From Aliivibrio wodanis (GTDB lineage Bacteria; Pseudomonadota; Gammaproteobacteria; Enterobacterales; Vibrionaceae): DNA of 64,000 nt. Location: contig LN554847.1 of assembly GCA_000953695.1 (NCBI GenBank), positions 62,001-126,000 of the forward strand, read 5' to 3'. The notes beneath the pieces are model-generated. The model worked only from the letters and a program-made list of their open reading frames with translations, was not told where the DNA came from and did no database searches. Shown here in pieces: positions 11,584 through 20,612 of the stretch (within the stretch, counting starts at the first letter, position 1; each line of letters starts with the position of its first letter). Both the position numbers and the translations under genes were made by a program.

Positions 11584-13800
11584 ATGGCTATCACGATTTG
11601 TGCTAATGGACTCAGTATTGTACACAAAGATTCTGGTGGCGAAGCTAGTGCGACTTTACCTGATGTATGTCTAACAACCGTAGGTAATGCGGTTGTTCCA
11701 ATTCCTTATGGAAACAGTGCTAAATCTTCTGATTTAGTTGATGGTACTACAACGGTATTTGCTGACGGTGGAAATAGCATCGCAATTAAAGGATGTCGAT
11801 TTTCTAAAAGTACGGGAGATAGCGGTGGTGATAAAAAAGGCATTGCTTCTGGAACAATAGAAGCTGAAGCAAAATTTATCTCAGCTTCACCAACAGTTAA
11901 AATTGAAGGCAAAGGCGTGTGTCGTTTATCAGATCAAATGACAATGAATAACGGCAATACTTTATGTTTGGGAGGGCTTCAAGAGAAATCGATAACCATT
12001 ACACCTGATGAAGAAGGAACATACACTGTTGATATCGAGTATCGATACCCAGATGGCTCTCCAGTGTACATGGCAGACTACAAGCTTATTGATAGCCATG
12101 GTGAAGAACATATAGGAAAGCTCGATAAATTCGGCAAAGCTGAAGTAAGTAAGCTTCCTCCTGGGTCTCTTAATTTATTTTTAGGAGAAGACCAACGAGA
12201 TATCATGCCATCCAATGAACCTAAACCGAACCCACACTATCTAGAATCACCCGGAGCATTTGAGTTACTTGCCTTTGCAGTAAAAGGGCTAATCTTTTAT
12301 TGGGATGAAATGGAGAGGCCAAGTGATTACTCAAAATGGAGTTGGGGGGCAATTATGGGTGATTTTAATCAAGATAGAACCGCTGGACAAATAGCTTTTG
12401 ACTCTGTAATTACGGCTTTCCCTTATATTGATCAGGCAGCAGATGGTCGTGATCTAAGTGCTAACCTATATGCCTTTTATAATGCAGATGATATCCGTGA
12501 TGAAAACGATAAGTACATTGATTTAGTCATTACTATTGTAGGATTTCTCCCAACGACGGGTAGTTTGTTTAAAGGATTATTTAAGGAGCTAAAGTTACTT
12601 GGTAAAGTTGCAAGTTTAGATTCAATAGCCGCTTTTCTTCGTAATAATGCCAAAGGAGATGTTGTAAAATGGATGCGAAAGTTGGATATTTTAGCCCTTA
12701 AGACGGATATATATAGCCAACTTGATAAGATAATACAGCGCGCAACTATGTTAATGAAAGAGCTTGAACAACAAAGTAGATTAAAAGGCTATTTCGTAGT
12801 TGCAGATGCATATAAGGCGTGTTTGGAGCAATTGGATGAGTTTTTTAAGAAAGCGGATGGCCCGATATCTAGGGTATTAAGTGATTTTGATGATCTAATT
12901 GAGATGATTCTACCAGAAGCACCTTTAATGACTTCGAGCAGTGCATTCAATATAACTTCAGGGACAGCGCAAGGAGGCACACAATCGGAGGTCATAAAAA
13001 CCCGTAAGAAAACAGTAAAGAAAAAAGATAAATGTATATTATGTCACCGAAAAAAAGGAAAAAAGAAGAATGAGTGCGAAGGTGCTAATGTTGGTTCAAT
13101 GAAAAAAGCAGAGTTTGGTCGAGCTGGAGACTCACAGTGGGATCAGCTAAAAATAAGAAATAACTGGAATACTAAAGCTTTTCATCCTTGGTTTTATGTC
13201 AAATCATCTTTAAATGCACATCACTTATTGCCTCCTAATTCTTTTAAAATTAAACGAGTTAATAAAGGTAATATAAAAAAAGATCCAAAAAAGGTAACAA
13301 AGAAGAAGATTTTACTTAGGCGACTCGGAGGCTACTGTGGCTACGATGTTAATCACCCAAAGAATGCGGTTGTATTACCAAATACTAATGAGCTTGCCTG
13401 TTTTTTAAAAAAGCCATTACATAGAGGTCAGCATGATATTGGCAATTTTAGTTACACTAATGAATGTGTATTTATAGCACATAAAACTCTAAAAAATGAA
13501 ATTAAAAGACGTGCACGCATAGGCAGTTGCTCGGAAATTACCAACAGCATGTTAATCGGTTTATTTAATCAATCAAGTAGTGATGTTTTCAAGAATATAT
13601 GTGACTTTACATGGCGGCTTCATGCAGATGGTTTTAATTACAAACCAAACTCTACGCCATATAAAGGGTGTTTAAATAAAAAAGATAACGATAACGATAA
13701 CGATACAATTGAAGTTCCTTGTATTAATACCCATAGGTTAATTAACCCAATAACAAAAGAACAGGTGGTTGTTAACCGTGACCTCAAGATTGGACAGTAA
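11584..13800 (+). CDS. PAAR-like (DUF4150) T6SS effector with AHH/HNH-EndoVII nuclease domain
   Basis: 738 residues. The first ~130 residues match the DUF4150 PAAR-like domain (PDVCLTTVGNAVVPIPYGN, SPTVKIEGKGVCRLSDQMTMNNGN), which caps the VgrG spike of type VI secretion systems. A middle region follows with a beta domain and helical linker. Near residues 478-492 lies a lysine-rich CILC...NEC cluster. The C-terminus has the AHH motif of the HNH/endonuclease VII fold (SLNAHHLLPPNSF, Ala545-His546-His547) and KPLHRGQHD. It should be a DNA-cutting toxin delivered to rivals. A GATAAC triplet repeat near the end encodes a short NDND run. The next genes start 2 bp later and then overlap, as in effector-immunity operons. 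No other T6SS genes are nearby. Confidence 0.85.
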   Translation: MAITICANGLSIVHKDSGGEASATLPDVCLTTVGNAVVPIPYGNSAKSSDLVDGTTTVFADGGNSIAIKGCRFSKSTGDSGGDKKGIASGTIEAEAKFISASPTVKIEGKGVCRLSDQMTMNNGNTLCLGGLQEKSITITPDEEGTYTVDIEYRYPDGSPVYMADYKLIDSHGEEHIGKLDKFGKAEVSKLPPGSLNLFLGEDQRDIMPSNEPKPNPHYLESPGAFELLAFAVKGLIFYWDEMERPSDYSKWSWGAIMGDFNQDRTAGQIAFDSVITAFPYIDQAADGRDLSANLYAFYNADDIRDENDKYIDLVITIVGFLPTTGSLFKGLFKELKLLGKVASLDSIAAFLRNNAKGDVVKWMRKLDILALKTDIYSQLDKIIQRATMLMKELEQQSRLKGYFVVADAYKACLEQLDEFFKKADGPISRVLSDFDDLIEMILPEAPLMTSSSAFNITSGTAQGGTQSEVIKTRKKTVKKKDKCILCHRKKGKKKNECEGANVGSMKKAEFGRAGDSQWDQLKIRNNWNTKAFHPWFYVKSSLNAHHLLPPNSFKIKRVNKGNIKKDPKKVTKKKILLRRLGGYCGYDVNHPKNAVVLPNTNELACFLKKPLHRGQHDIGNFSYTNECVFIAHKTLKNEIKRRARIGSCSEITNSMLIGLFNQSSSDVFKNICDFTWRLHADGFNYKPNSTPYKGCLNKKDNDNDNDTIEVPCINTHRLINPITKEQVVVNRDLKIGQ
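13684..13701 (+). repeat. Three tandem GATAAC hexamers inside the effector gene
   Basis: Three perfect copies of GATAAC encode a DNDNDND-type stretch near the C-terminus. As hexamers, gain or loss would keep the frame. Confidence 0.9.
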
Positions 13801-13802
13801 CC

Positions 13803-14393
13803 ATGAACGATTACAACAATGATTATTACATTTTAAAATGCGGAAGCAGTAAAGTACCTTCTCCTTATTGTGCGTGTTGCAAAGACCATTACTTTATTTA
13901 CCAAAACCCTCTGTCTTTAAAAATGGCCGTTCAGGCTGAATCATCAGGGGAGCTTGAAGATAATATTCCATTGATTGAAGCGATGGAGATGGATGGTGAT
14001 CCACTGCTTTCTAAACGGGTCAAACAGGTATTGGAGTTTTTTGATCTTTATTGCTTTCAATTACAGCCTGCTATTTATACTCATGCAGACGATACAGAGC
14101 ATTTTTATTGGGTTGGTGTGTTAGATAATGCTCTTAATGTGTATGACTTTGAACAGGGGAATTATTACACCATACGTGAATATGATGAAGTGAATGCAAA
14201 AACCATCAGGCTAGATCCCGATAAAATGTCAGTTATTCCCTTAGAAAAGCGATTGATGTTTGAAGTGCCAGGAATGCGTGGCACTTACATTGTTCATCGC
14301 TCGGTGGCAGAGCCTTTAATCGCCTTAAATGCCAGTGGGTTACATTTAGTTCCAGTAATGGAGTGGACTAATGGTTTTGGGATGACAATATAA
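13803..14393 (+). CDS. Probable immunity protein (Imm11/DUF1629-like)
   Basis: 196 residues, cytoplasmic, acidic. It starts 2 bp after the effector stop codon, so it is probably translated by coupling. The C-terminal half (IPLEKRLMFEVPGMRGTYIVHRS... GLHLVPVMEWTNGF in two parts) resembles DUF1629/Imm11 proteins, which commonly follow polymorphic toxins. The N-terminus contains a CACC cluster. Position directly after an AHH nuclease toxin makes it the best immunity candidate; family assignment is moderate. Confidence 0.6.
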   Translation: MNDYNNDYYILKCGSSKVPSPYCACCKDHYFIYQNPLSLKMAVQAESSGELEDNIPLIEAMEMDGDPLLSKRVKQVLEFFDLYCFQLQPAIYTHADDTEHFYWVGVLDNALNVYDFEQGNYYTIREYDEVNAKTIRLDPDKMSVIPLEKRLMFEVPGMRGTYIVHRSVAEPLIALNASGLHLVPVMEWTNGFGMTI

Positions 14394-14704
14394 TGAGCAA
14401 TGACATGAATAATTATCAAGTATTTCACCGCAGTCAATATTATCAACAGACGAATCGTCTTATTCAAGCCAACGTAGAGCGTATGCTTGAGTTACAACCA
14501 GATTTATTAGTCGATTTTACCCAGTGCCCCCGCTTATTTTTAGCTGAAAAATTTGCTGATATGCTATCGGCAATGGAGCCTATTGGAGTCGAAAGAGTTA
14601 AAAATAGGTATCGCCCTGATTTAGATGATGAAGTTCAAATTGATATCGGTACACATAGAAAAATGGAAATCATTGATGGTATTTCTTATGCCTATTTTTA
14701 TTAG
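14393..14704 (+). CDS. Small protein coupled to the putative immunity gene
   Basis: 103 residues; the ATG overlaps the preceding stop codon in a TAATG arrangement, which marks translational coupling. No signal peptide or membrane segment; it contains a helical first half (RLIQANVERMLELQPDLL) and a beta-rich acidic end (DLDDEVQIDIGTH). I do not recognise a family. It may be a second immunity protein or an accessory to the toxin operon; this is inference from position only. Confidence 0.6.
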   Translation: MSNDMNNYQVFHRSQYYQQTNRLIQANVERMLELQPDLLVDFTQCPRLFLAEKFADMLSAMEPIGVERVKNRYRPDLDDEVQIDIGTHRKMEIIDGISYAYFY

Positions 14705-15020
14705 CTATTCATTTACAAAGTGGAAACTAATATTACGATTTTGTTTGAATAAATAGCAAGTATTGTTCAGTTTATTTAATTGAATCTATCAATGGTGTTG
14801 ATATATAATAAATTTCTTTTAGTGAATTGCTTTGTAACATAAAGCCAACATGAAATATGGGCTTAAATTAAATGTTACATACCTTTATTATTTTGATAAT
14901 AATCATGAATGATACTTATTCACTAAGAGTGAGTTATATTTTAAAATTAAAGTAGTGATTTTTGGAAGTGGTTGCTGTATCTAACATTAAAAACAAGGAT
15001 GGATTTAAATCGGAGTTAAC
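14705..15020. other. AT-rich intergenic region, nothing recognised
   Basis: No reading frame, RNA or repeat could be supported. It separates the toxin operon from the EAL gene and should hold the promoter of the latter. Confidence 0.4.
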
Positions 15021-15833
15021 ATGAGAGTAGAGTATAAAGATGGTTCATTTATCATGTATTATAGTAACTATACTATAAAAACAGCATTTCAAGGTATTTA
15101 CTGCAAAGACGGTGATATTTATGGATATGAAGCTTTAATCCGAGTTTATGATGACATCACCAAAGAATATATCCCACCACCTGTATTTATTGATGAAATT
15201 AGTAATCCATATTCACTTGAAGCTTTTTATCTTATAAATAAATTACATCTTTTCAATTTTAAAAAACTGATTAAAACAAACAGTAACCTAAAATTATTTG
15301 TTAATATTACACCATCATTTTTTGATAGTCTTGGAGGGAATTTAAAAGTACAGGCAATGGTATGTCAGTTAATGAATGAGGCCGGGATTGGTTCTGAATC
15401 TTTAATTGCAGAGATACTTGAGAGTGAATCATCACAATACCCTAATTTTAATGCAGGAATTTCATTTATTAAAAGTATTAATGTAGCTATTGCTTTAGAT
15501 GATTTTGGTGAGGAAAACTCTAATATAGAAAGATATAAAGAAGTAAATCCTAAAATTGTTAAAATAAGCCGAGAGTTTTATCTAGAATCATTTAAGTCAC
15601 TATCTACAATAGAAATACTTAGAAACGTAATAACGCTATTTAAGAAAGATGGAGTTAAAGTAGTCGTTGAAGGGTTAGAAAATCATAAACATATTAATCA
15701 ACTTATTTCTATGGGAGTTGACCTCTATCAAGGGTTTGTTATTCATAAACCGGAAATATACAAAAAAGATTTTCAATATAGAATTCCATTATCTTTTGTA
15801 GATATAAATAATGAGTTCGTACAGGTTGGTTAA
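15021..15833 (+). CDS. EAL-domain cyclic-di-GMP phosphodiesterase
   Basis: 270 residues made of a single EAL domain with no sensor, signal peptide or membrane segment. EAL motif at residues 37-39 (YGYEALIR), metal-binding FVNITP and AEILES, DDFG at 160-163, the catalytic Lys in PKIVKIS, the loop Glu in VVVEGLE and the C-terminal YQGF are all present, so the enzyme is probably active in hydrolysing cyclic-di-GMP to pGpG. The gene is notably AT-rich even for this window. It stands alone, with no GGDEF partner nearby. Confidence 0.87.
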   Translation: MRVEYKDGSFIMYYSNYTIKTAFQGIYCKDGDIYGYEALIRVYDDITKEYIPPPVFIDEISNPYSLEAFYLINKLHLFNFKKLIKTNSNLKLFVNITPSFFDSLGGNLKVQAMVCQLMNEAGIGSESLIAEILESESSQYPNFNAGISFIKSINVAIALDDFGEENSNIERYKEVNPKIVKISREFYLESFKSLSTIEILRNVITLFKKDGVKVVVEGLENHKHINQLISMGVDLYQGFVIHKPEIYKKDFQYRIPLSFVDINNEFVQVG

Positions 15834-15965
15834 AAGTATAAATCACATCATTATCTTTTTCTGATTTTATTCCATCCTTAAAAGCTTTATGCAAAATAAA
15901 GGATCAAGTAAAAAGATAATAAGTGTAGGGTGTGAGAGTGAGTAGACTTTATTGGTTCAAATAGG

Positions 15966-15997
15966 TAAACAAACCCGAGTGCATAAATACTCTCGGG
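15966..15997 (-). terminator. Rho-independent terminator of the ydhF-like gene
   Basis: CCCGAG (15974-15979) pairs with CTCGGG (15992-15997); on the minus strand the stem is followed by TTTGTTT. It lies 30 bp past the stop codon of the reductase gene. Confidence 0.7.
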
Positions 15998-16026
15998 ATC
16001 GTCGTTACACAGAATCTACTTAACGC

Positions 16027-16941
16027 TTATGCGACACCATGACCTTTTGATGCTACCCAAACGCGGTACCATTGCTCAGTATTCATTTGCAATGCAAGTG
16101 CGTTAATCGCTTCTTTTACTCTTTCGATTTTACCTGAACCAATAAGTGCAACAGGGTTTGATGGGTGCTTTAATACCCAAGCGAAAATCACTTGCTCAAT
16201 TGAGGTAGCACCTAACTCTTCAGCTAGTTCAGTTAATGTATGACGTAAGCGTATTGCTTGCTCGGTTTGTTCACTAAAGATATTACCGCCCGCTAAACAT
16301 GACCATGCCATTGGTCTAACACGGTATTGTTGTAGCTTGTCACATACACCGTTTTCTAGAACATCAAAGTTCATTGGGTTAATTTCAACTTGGTTTGTCA
16401 CCAAAGGCATATCTAAACGTGATTGCAGTAAATCAAATTGAGAAGAAGTGAAGTTTGATACACCAAAGTGTTTAACTTTACCGCTTTGTTTTAACTCGGC
16501 GAAGGCTTCCGCAACGTGATCAGCATTCATTAAGAAATCAGGGCGGTGCACCAGTAATGTATCTAGCTGCTCTACACCTAAACGTTGTAATGAGTTGTTT
16601 GTTGAGTCTAAAATCGCTTGCTTACTGCTATCATAATGAGAAACACGTTTTTCGCCATTTCCGGTAGCAATACCATTGATACCAAATTTAGATACTATCT
16701 CAATTTGATCACGCATTGTTGGATCAAGCTTTAGTGCCTCACCAAATAAGACCTCACAATTGCCAGCACTGTAAATTGCAGCATGGTCAACGGTTGTGAT
16801 GCCCATTTCTACATGTGTTTTTAGAAAAGACAGACGTTCTTGTGCGTTCATTTCCCATGACTCTAAACGCCAATAACCTTGAATTAGATTAGAAAATGTA
16901 GGGCCTTCTGGTGCCATTAGTACTTTTTCAACATGACTCAT
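16027..16941 (-). CDS. ydhF: YdhF-like aldo/keto reductase
   Basis: About 304 residues, NADPH-dependent aldo/keto reductase with a TIM-barrel fold. The catalytic tetrad positions are visible: Asp in TTVDHAAIY, Tyr in the same segment (IYSAG), Lys in IVSKFG and His in LLVHRPD. VRPMAWSCLAGGNIF and LIGSGKIERV match E. coli YdhF closely in pattern. I chose the ATG at 16941 (MSHVEKV) over the GTG at 16950 because a GAG-containing SD fits only the former. It is divergent from the LysR gene at 17102. Confidence 0.85.
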   Translation of the reverse strand: MSHVEKVLMAPEGPTFSNLIQGYWRLESWEMNAQERLSFLKTHVEMGITTVDHAAIYSAGNCEVLFGEALKLDPTMRDQIEIVSKFGINGIATGNGEKRVSHYDSSKQAILDSTNNSLQRLGVEQLDTLLVHRPDFLMNADHVAEAFAELKQSGKVKHFGVSNFTSSQFDLLQSRLDMPLVTNQVEINPMNFDVLENGVCDKLQQYRVRPMAWSCLAGGNIFSEQTEQAIRLRHTLTELAEELGATSIEQVIFAWVLKHPSNPVALIGSGKIERVKEAINALALQMNTEQWYRVWVASKGHGVA

Positions 16942-17101
16942 AACAAACACTCATTAATGTGGGTAGGCCTCAATTATAACCACAATAGTGAAGATTGATT
17001 AAGTATTCATAAATGAAATGATTGTTCGTTATAAAAAACAATGCAAACATTCTTTTTGTTATAGCATAGAATATAAAGCCCTTTTGATATGGATATAAAA
17101 A

Positions 17102-17989
17102 ATGCAGCAACATAAAAAGATAGAGTGTTTAATGCTATTTGTTGAGATTGCTCAGCAACTTAGCTTTACTAAAGCGGCAAAAAACTTATCAATATCTAAG
17201 GGGTATTTATCCGATCAAATAAAAAAGCTAGAAGCGGAATTTCAATGTGCTTTATTGGTGAGAACCACTCGGAGTGTTCGTTTAACGGCGGAAGGTGAAA
17301 AGATATTAGAGCAGGGAAAAAAAATCAAAGCGACCATGCTAGATTTAGATCGAAATGTTTATCAAACGCACAACAGCATTTCAGGAACACTACGCATTAC
17401 CGCGCCAACCTTATTTACAGAGCGATTTTTACTGGATATTTGTTTTGAGTTTAAATGTTTGTATCCAGACATCAATTTTGTGATTGATTCGAGCTATGTG
17501 AATTATGACTTGCACCATGATGATTTTGATTTGGCATTTCGTGCCACATTACATCCACCTGAAAATATGGTTGCGAAATTATTATTCTCTTATCAGCACT
17601 GTTTGTGTGCCTCTCCTCAATATTTAGAGGAAAATGGTATTCCAAAGACAATTGACGATCTCTCAGCGCTGCAATGCTTGTCTGCTGTAGAAACCCAACT
17701 GTGGCCATTAAAATCCAAAGAGAGTGTTATTTCAGGTTGGTTAACTGTTAATGATCACCATCTTTTAAAACAACAAGCTTTAAATGGAAGGGGGATCATT
17801 CGTATCGCTAACTATTATGTGGATCAAGAATTAGAAAATGGAACGCTGCAAAAAGTCTTAGAAGATGAATTTGTTCAAGGCCAAAATATCTATTTGTTAT
17901 ACCCACAACTTATTTATCCGCCAGAAAAGCTATCAACTTTTATCGCTTTTGTTCAAGAGAAGCTGAGGGATAGAAGGTATCATCTATAA
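17102..17989 (+). CDS. LysR-family transcriptional regulator
   Basis: 295 residues with helix-turn-helix (FVEIAQQLSFTKAAKNLS, ISKGYLSDQIKKLEAEF, LLVRTTRSVRLT) and a ligand-binding domain (GTLRITAPTLFTERFLLDI). Divergent from the ydhF-like reductase with a 160-bp gap, so it is the likely regulator of that gene. The SD is weak. It converges on the crotonase gene through a small hairpin. Confidence 0.9.
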   Translation: MQQHKKIECLMLFVEIAQQLSFTKAAKNLSISKGYLSDQIKKLEAEFQCALLVRTTRSVRLTAEGEKILEQGKKIKATMLDLDRNVYQTHNSISGTLRITAPTLFTERFLLDICFEFKCLYPDINFVIDSSYVNYDLHHDDFDLAFRATLHPPENMVAKLLFSYQHCLCASPQYLEENGIPKTIDDLSALQCLSAVETQLWPLKSKESVISGWLTVNDHHLLKQQALNGRGIIRIANYYVDQELENGTLQKVLEDEFVQGQNIYLLYPQLIYPPEKLSTFIAFVQEKLRDRRYHL

Positions 17990-18013
17990 TTAGCCGCCAA
18001 TACGACGGCTAAT
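17989..18013. terminator. Possible bidirectional terminator hairpin
   Basis: ATTAGCCG and CGGCTAAT form an 8-bp perfect stem with a 9-nt loop between two convergent genes. T tracts are poor, so termination is only possible. Confidence 0.45.
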
Positions 18014-18030
18014 AATGGCGTGATTTAATT

Positions 18031-18843
18031 TTATTTAGACAGTTCAGCCGCCGTATCAACAAAAATACCTTGAATGTCTTTTGCTTCACGCTCTGTCTGT
18101 CCGCCATGTTTTAAAAATGCAGAGATAATAGCAGCTGTTTTTTGCTCTTTAGCACGTTCTAAAAAGTAACGTAACTCTAGCTCTGCACCCGCATCTTCAT
18201 CTTTAATTGATGCTGCAATGATCTCTTTGTACATCACAATATCACGCACTTCTAATGTACTAATCACACCTAACGTCATTGCTAAAAAGTTATCCATTTC
18301 CGCTTTAGGTACAAATTGAGTAATGATATTTAAGTTCTCAGCTTGTTGCGCTGTGAAATCGTTACCCAATAGTAGAGCTTGTAATGCTTTGTTTTTGCCC
18401 ATTCTTCTTGCGAACTGAACCGCACCTTGGCCGCCAGTAGGAATATTCACATGAACTTCTGGTTGAGCAAATGCTGCATTTTCGGTGCCGTATGCAAGGT
18501 CACACGCCATAACAAACTCATTACCGCCCCCACGAGCCACGCCATCAACTAAAGCCACAGACACTTGTTTCATCGCCTTGATGTTCATGATCATGTGGTT
18601 GAACTCAATAGACGCTGCTTGACCACCTTGAGTGCCGTTAATCACATTCAGATCAAGATGCGCTAAAAAGAAGGTTTCATGCAGTGATTTAAACACCACA
18701 ACTTTAGTATCACGGTCATCTTTTAAAGAAAGTACATATTCATTAATTTCGTTGATTAGATTAATGGTTAATACATTCACTGGTGGGTTGTTGATAGCAA
18801 CCGTTGCGATACCATTTTGATTAGTGATTGATAATGTTTTCAT
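18031..18843 (-). CDS. Enoyl-CoA hydratase/isomerase (crotonase) family protein
   Basis: 270 residues with crotonase landmarks: NPPVNVLTINLINEI at the start, the first oxyanion region FFLAHLDLNVI, and VDGVARGGGNEFVMACDLAYG as the second oxyanion loop, then AAFAQPEVHVNIPTGGQGAVQFARRMG. Family members act on acyl-CoA thioesters as hydratases, isomerases or hydrolases; the precise reaction cannot be read. It is divergent from the LysR gene at 19022 (178 bp apart), a probable regulator. No other fatty-acid genes are adjacent. Confidence 0.83.
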   Translation of the reverse strand: MKTLSITNQNGIATVAINNPPVNVLTINLINEINEYVLSLKDDRDTKVVVFKSLHETFFLAHLDLNVINGTQGGQAASIEFNHMIMNIKAMKQVSVALVDGVARGGGNEFVMACDLAYGTENAAFAQPEVHVNIPTGGQGAVQFARRMGKNKALQALLLGNDFTAQQAENLNIITQFVPKAEMDNFLAMTLGVISTLEVRDIVMYKEIIAASIKDEDAGAELELRYFLERAKEQKTAAIISAFLKHGGQTEREAKDIQGIFVDTAAELSK

Positions 18844-19021
18844 AATGTACTTCCTCTAAATCGCCTATTGGCTAGTTAAATATAATTACGTTGAGAGGGC
18901 GTCCTCTCCGTCAGTGAGATAACTATAAGCAATCCATTAGGTGAGAAAAATACCGTTATTGGCATAATATTGATGCTAATATTGCACCAATGGTGTTTTT
19001 ATTTATTCTCATGAGGTTCAA

Positions 19022-19972
19022 ATGGATTTTTCTAATCGATTACTTTTATTGCTAGAAGTCACTGAACTTGGCTCTTTTACTAATGTTGCCGAGCAAAAGA
19101 ACCTAGATCGCTCTGTTATTTCAAAGCAGATAAGTCGCTTAGAAGAAGAGTTAGGGGTTCGTTTACTTAACCGCACCACGCGCTCGTTATCATTAACAGC
19201 AGCAGGCAATGAAATGGTGAGCCAAGCAAAATTGTTACGTGACTTATTGAATAACACGCACCGTTTAGCGCAAAACTACCATTCAGAGCCTAGAGGGATA
19301 TTAAAGATCACCAGCTCAATGATGTTTGGCCGTCAGTACGTTCAAGATGCGATCTCTGTTTTTCAGAAGCAATATCCAGATGTGAAATGCGAGCTGAGAT
19401 TAGAAGACAGAGTGGTGGATATTGTGCAGGAAGGCTTTGATATTGGCTTTCGCATTGGTAAGCCAAAGAACTCCAGTTTGATCTCTCGTAAGATTGCCCG
19501 AAGTCGTTTGTTAATTGTTGCCTCTCCAGATTTCATTCAGGAACACGGTCAGATAGAGACAATTGAAACGCTAGAATCTCTGCCAGCGACGATTTATGCC
19601 GCGCCTGGATTGTTCATCAATAAATTCAATTATCTCGATGAGAACAATATTGAACAGCAATTTCAACTTAATGTCGCTTACAAAGTGAATGATGTTGAGA
19701 TGGTAGTAAAAAGCGCAGTGGCTGGTAATACGCTTGCTGTGGTAACTGCTCAAATGATAGAGAATGAAATCACTGAAGGGAAGCTAATCCCAATAATGAC
19801 GCATTTGAATATTGAAGATTTTGGAACCTTTTATGCTGTGTACCCACACCGAGATGCGCCCATCAAAACTAAGTTATTTATTGATGTTTTAAAATCGATT
19901 ATTGGAGAGGGCTCACCGGTGTGGGAGAAAAATATACCGAATTTTTCAACGCTGTATGGTGGTAATAAGTAA
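19022..19972 (+). CDS. LysR-family transcriptional regulator
   Basis: 316 residues with LysR helix-turn-helix (LLEVTELGSFTNVAEQKN, LDRSVISKQISRLEEELGVR, LLNRTTRSLSLT) and effector domain (RGILKITSSMMFGRQYVQDA). The SD is GAGG at 19012-19015. It diverges from the crotonase gene. The C-terminal tail is somewhat longer than usual. Confidence 0.9.
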   Translation: MDFSNRLLLLLEVTELGSFTNVAEQKNLDRSVISKQISRLEEELGVRLLNRTTRSLSLTAAGNEMVSQAKLLRDLLNNTHRLAQNYHSEPRGILKITSSMMFGRQYVQDAISVFQKQYPDVKCELRLEDRVVDIVQEGFDIGFRIGKPKNSSLISRKIARSRLLIVASPDFIQEHGQIETIETLESLPATIYAAPGLFINKFNYLDENNIEQQFQLNVAYKVNDVEMVVKSAVAGNTLAVVTAQMIENEITEGKLIPIMTHLNIEDFGTFYAVYPHRDAPIKTKLFIDVLKSIIGEGSPVWEKNIPNFSTLYGGNK

Positions 19973-20108
19973 AGAACGGCTTAACTTTTAATCATGGCCG
20001 GTATGAGTTAATGTGATTTTTAATCATAACTGTGTCACCTTATAGTTAATTCATCAAAGACAAAATGAGTAATCAAAGATGAATGTGATGAACCCTAAGA
20101 GAGAAATT

Positions 20109-20591
20109 ATGAGCCTTAATATAGTCGAAGTGTCAGCAGATCATGATGAAGAGTTAAGCTGTGTTATCAAGCGTGTAGGAGCAGAATACGGTGCAGTAGG
20201 TGAAGGTTTTGGTCCATCAGATGCCGAAGTAGATGAGATGAGTGCCTATTACACCAAAGAAAATCGCAGTCATTATTTGGTCGCGTTACTGGATGGAAAA
20301 GTCGTAGGAGGTTGCGGTCTTGCTCCCTTTGGTAATGACACAAATACCTGTGAATTAAAAAAACTGTTTTTGCTTGAAGAAAGCAGAGGGTTAGGCCTTG
20401 GAAAGCAACTTGCTATTGCGTGTTTAGCGTTTGGGAAAGAGCAGGGCTTTACTCAATGTTATCTTGATACGCTTTCTAATATGGTCGCGGCAGTGCGATT
20501 GTACGAAAAACTAGGCTTTGAACATTTACCACAACCACTTGAAGAAACGCTTCATGGGGCATGTGATGTTTGGATGCTAAAACAGCTGTAA
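20109..20591 (+). CDS. GNAT-family N-acetyltransferase
   Basis: About 160 residues with a single GNAT fold. The acetyl-CoA binding motif is ESRGLGLGKQLAIACL, followed by CYLDTLSNMVAAVRLYEKLGF, the usual motif B. I start it at the ATG at 20109 (MSLNIVEV), preceded by AAGAGAG, rather than the in-frame ATG at 20079. Substrate is unknown. The LysR gene at 20613 follows after 21 bp in the same direction, so they may be cotranscribed. Confidence 0.85.
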   Translation: MSLNIVEVSADHDEELSCVIKRVGAEYGAVGEGFGPSDAEVDEMSAYYTKENRSHYLVALLDGKVVGGCGLAPFGNDTNTCELKKLFLLEESRGLGLGKQLAIACLAFGKEQGFTQCYLDTLSNMVAAVRLYEKLGFEHLPQPLEETLHGACDVWMLKQL

Positions 20592-20612
20592 ATAAGAACT
20601 CAAGGATGAGGC

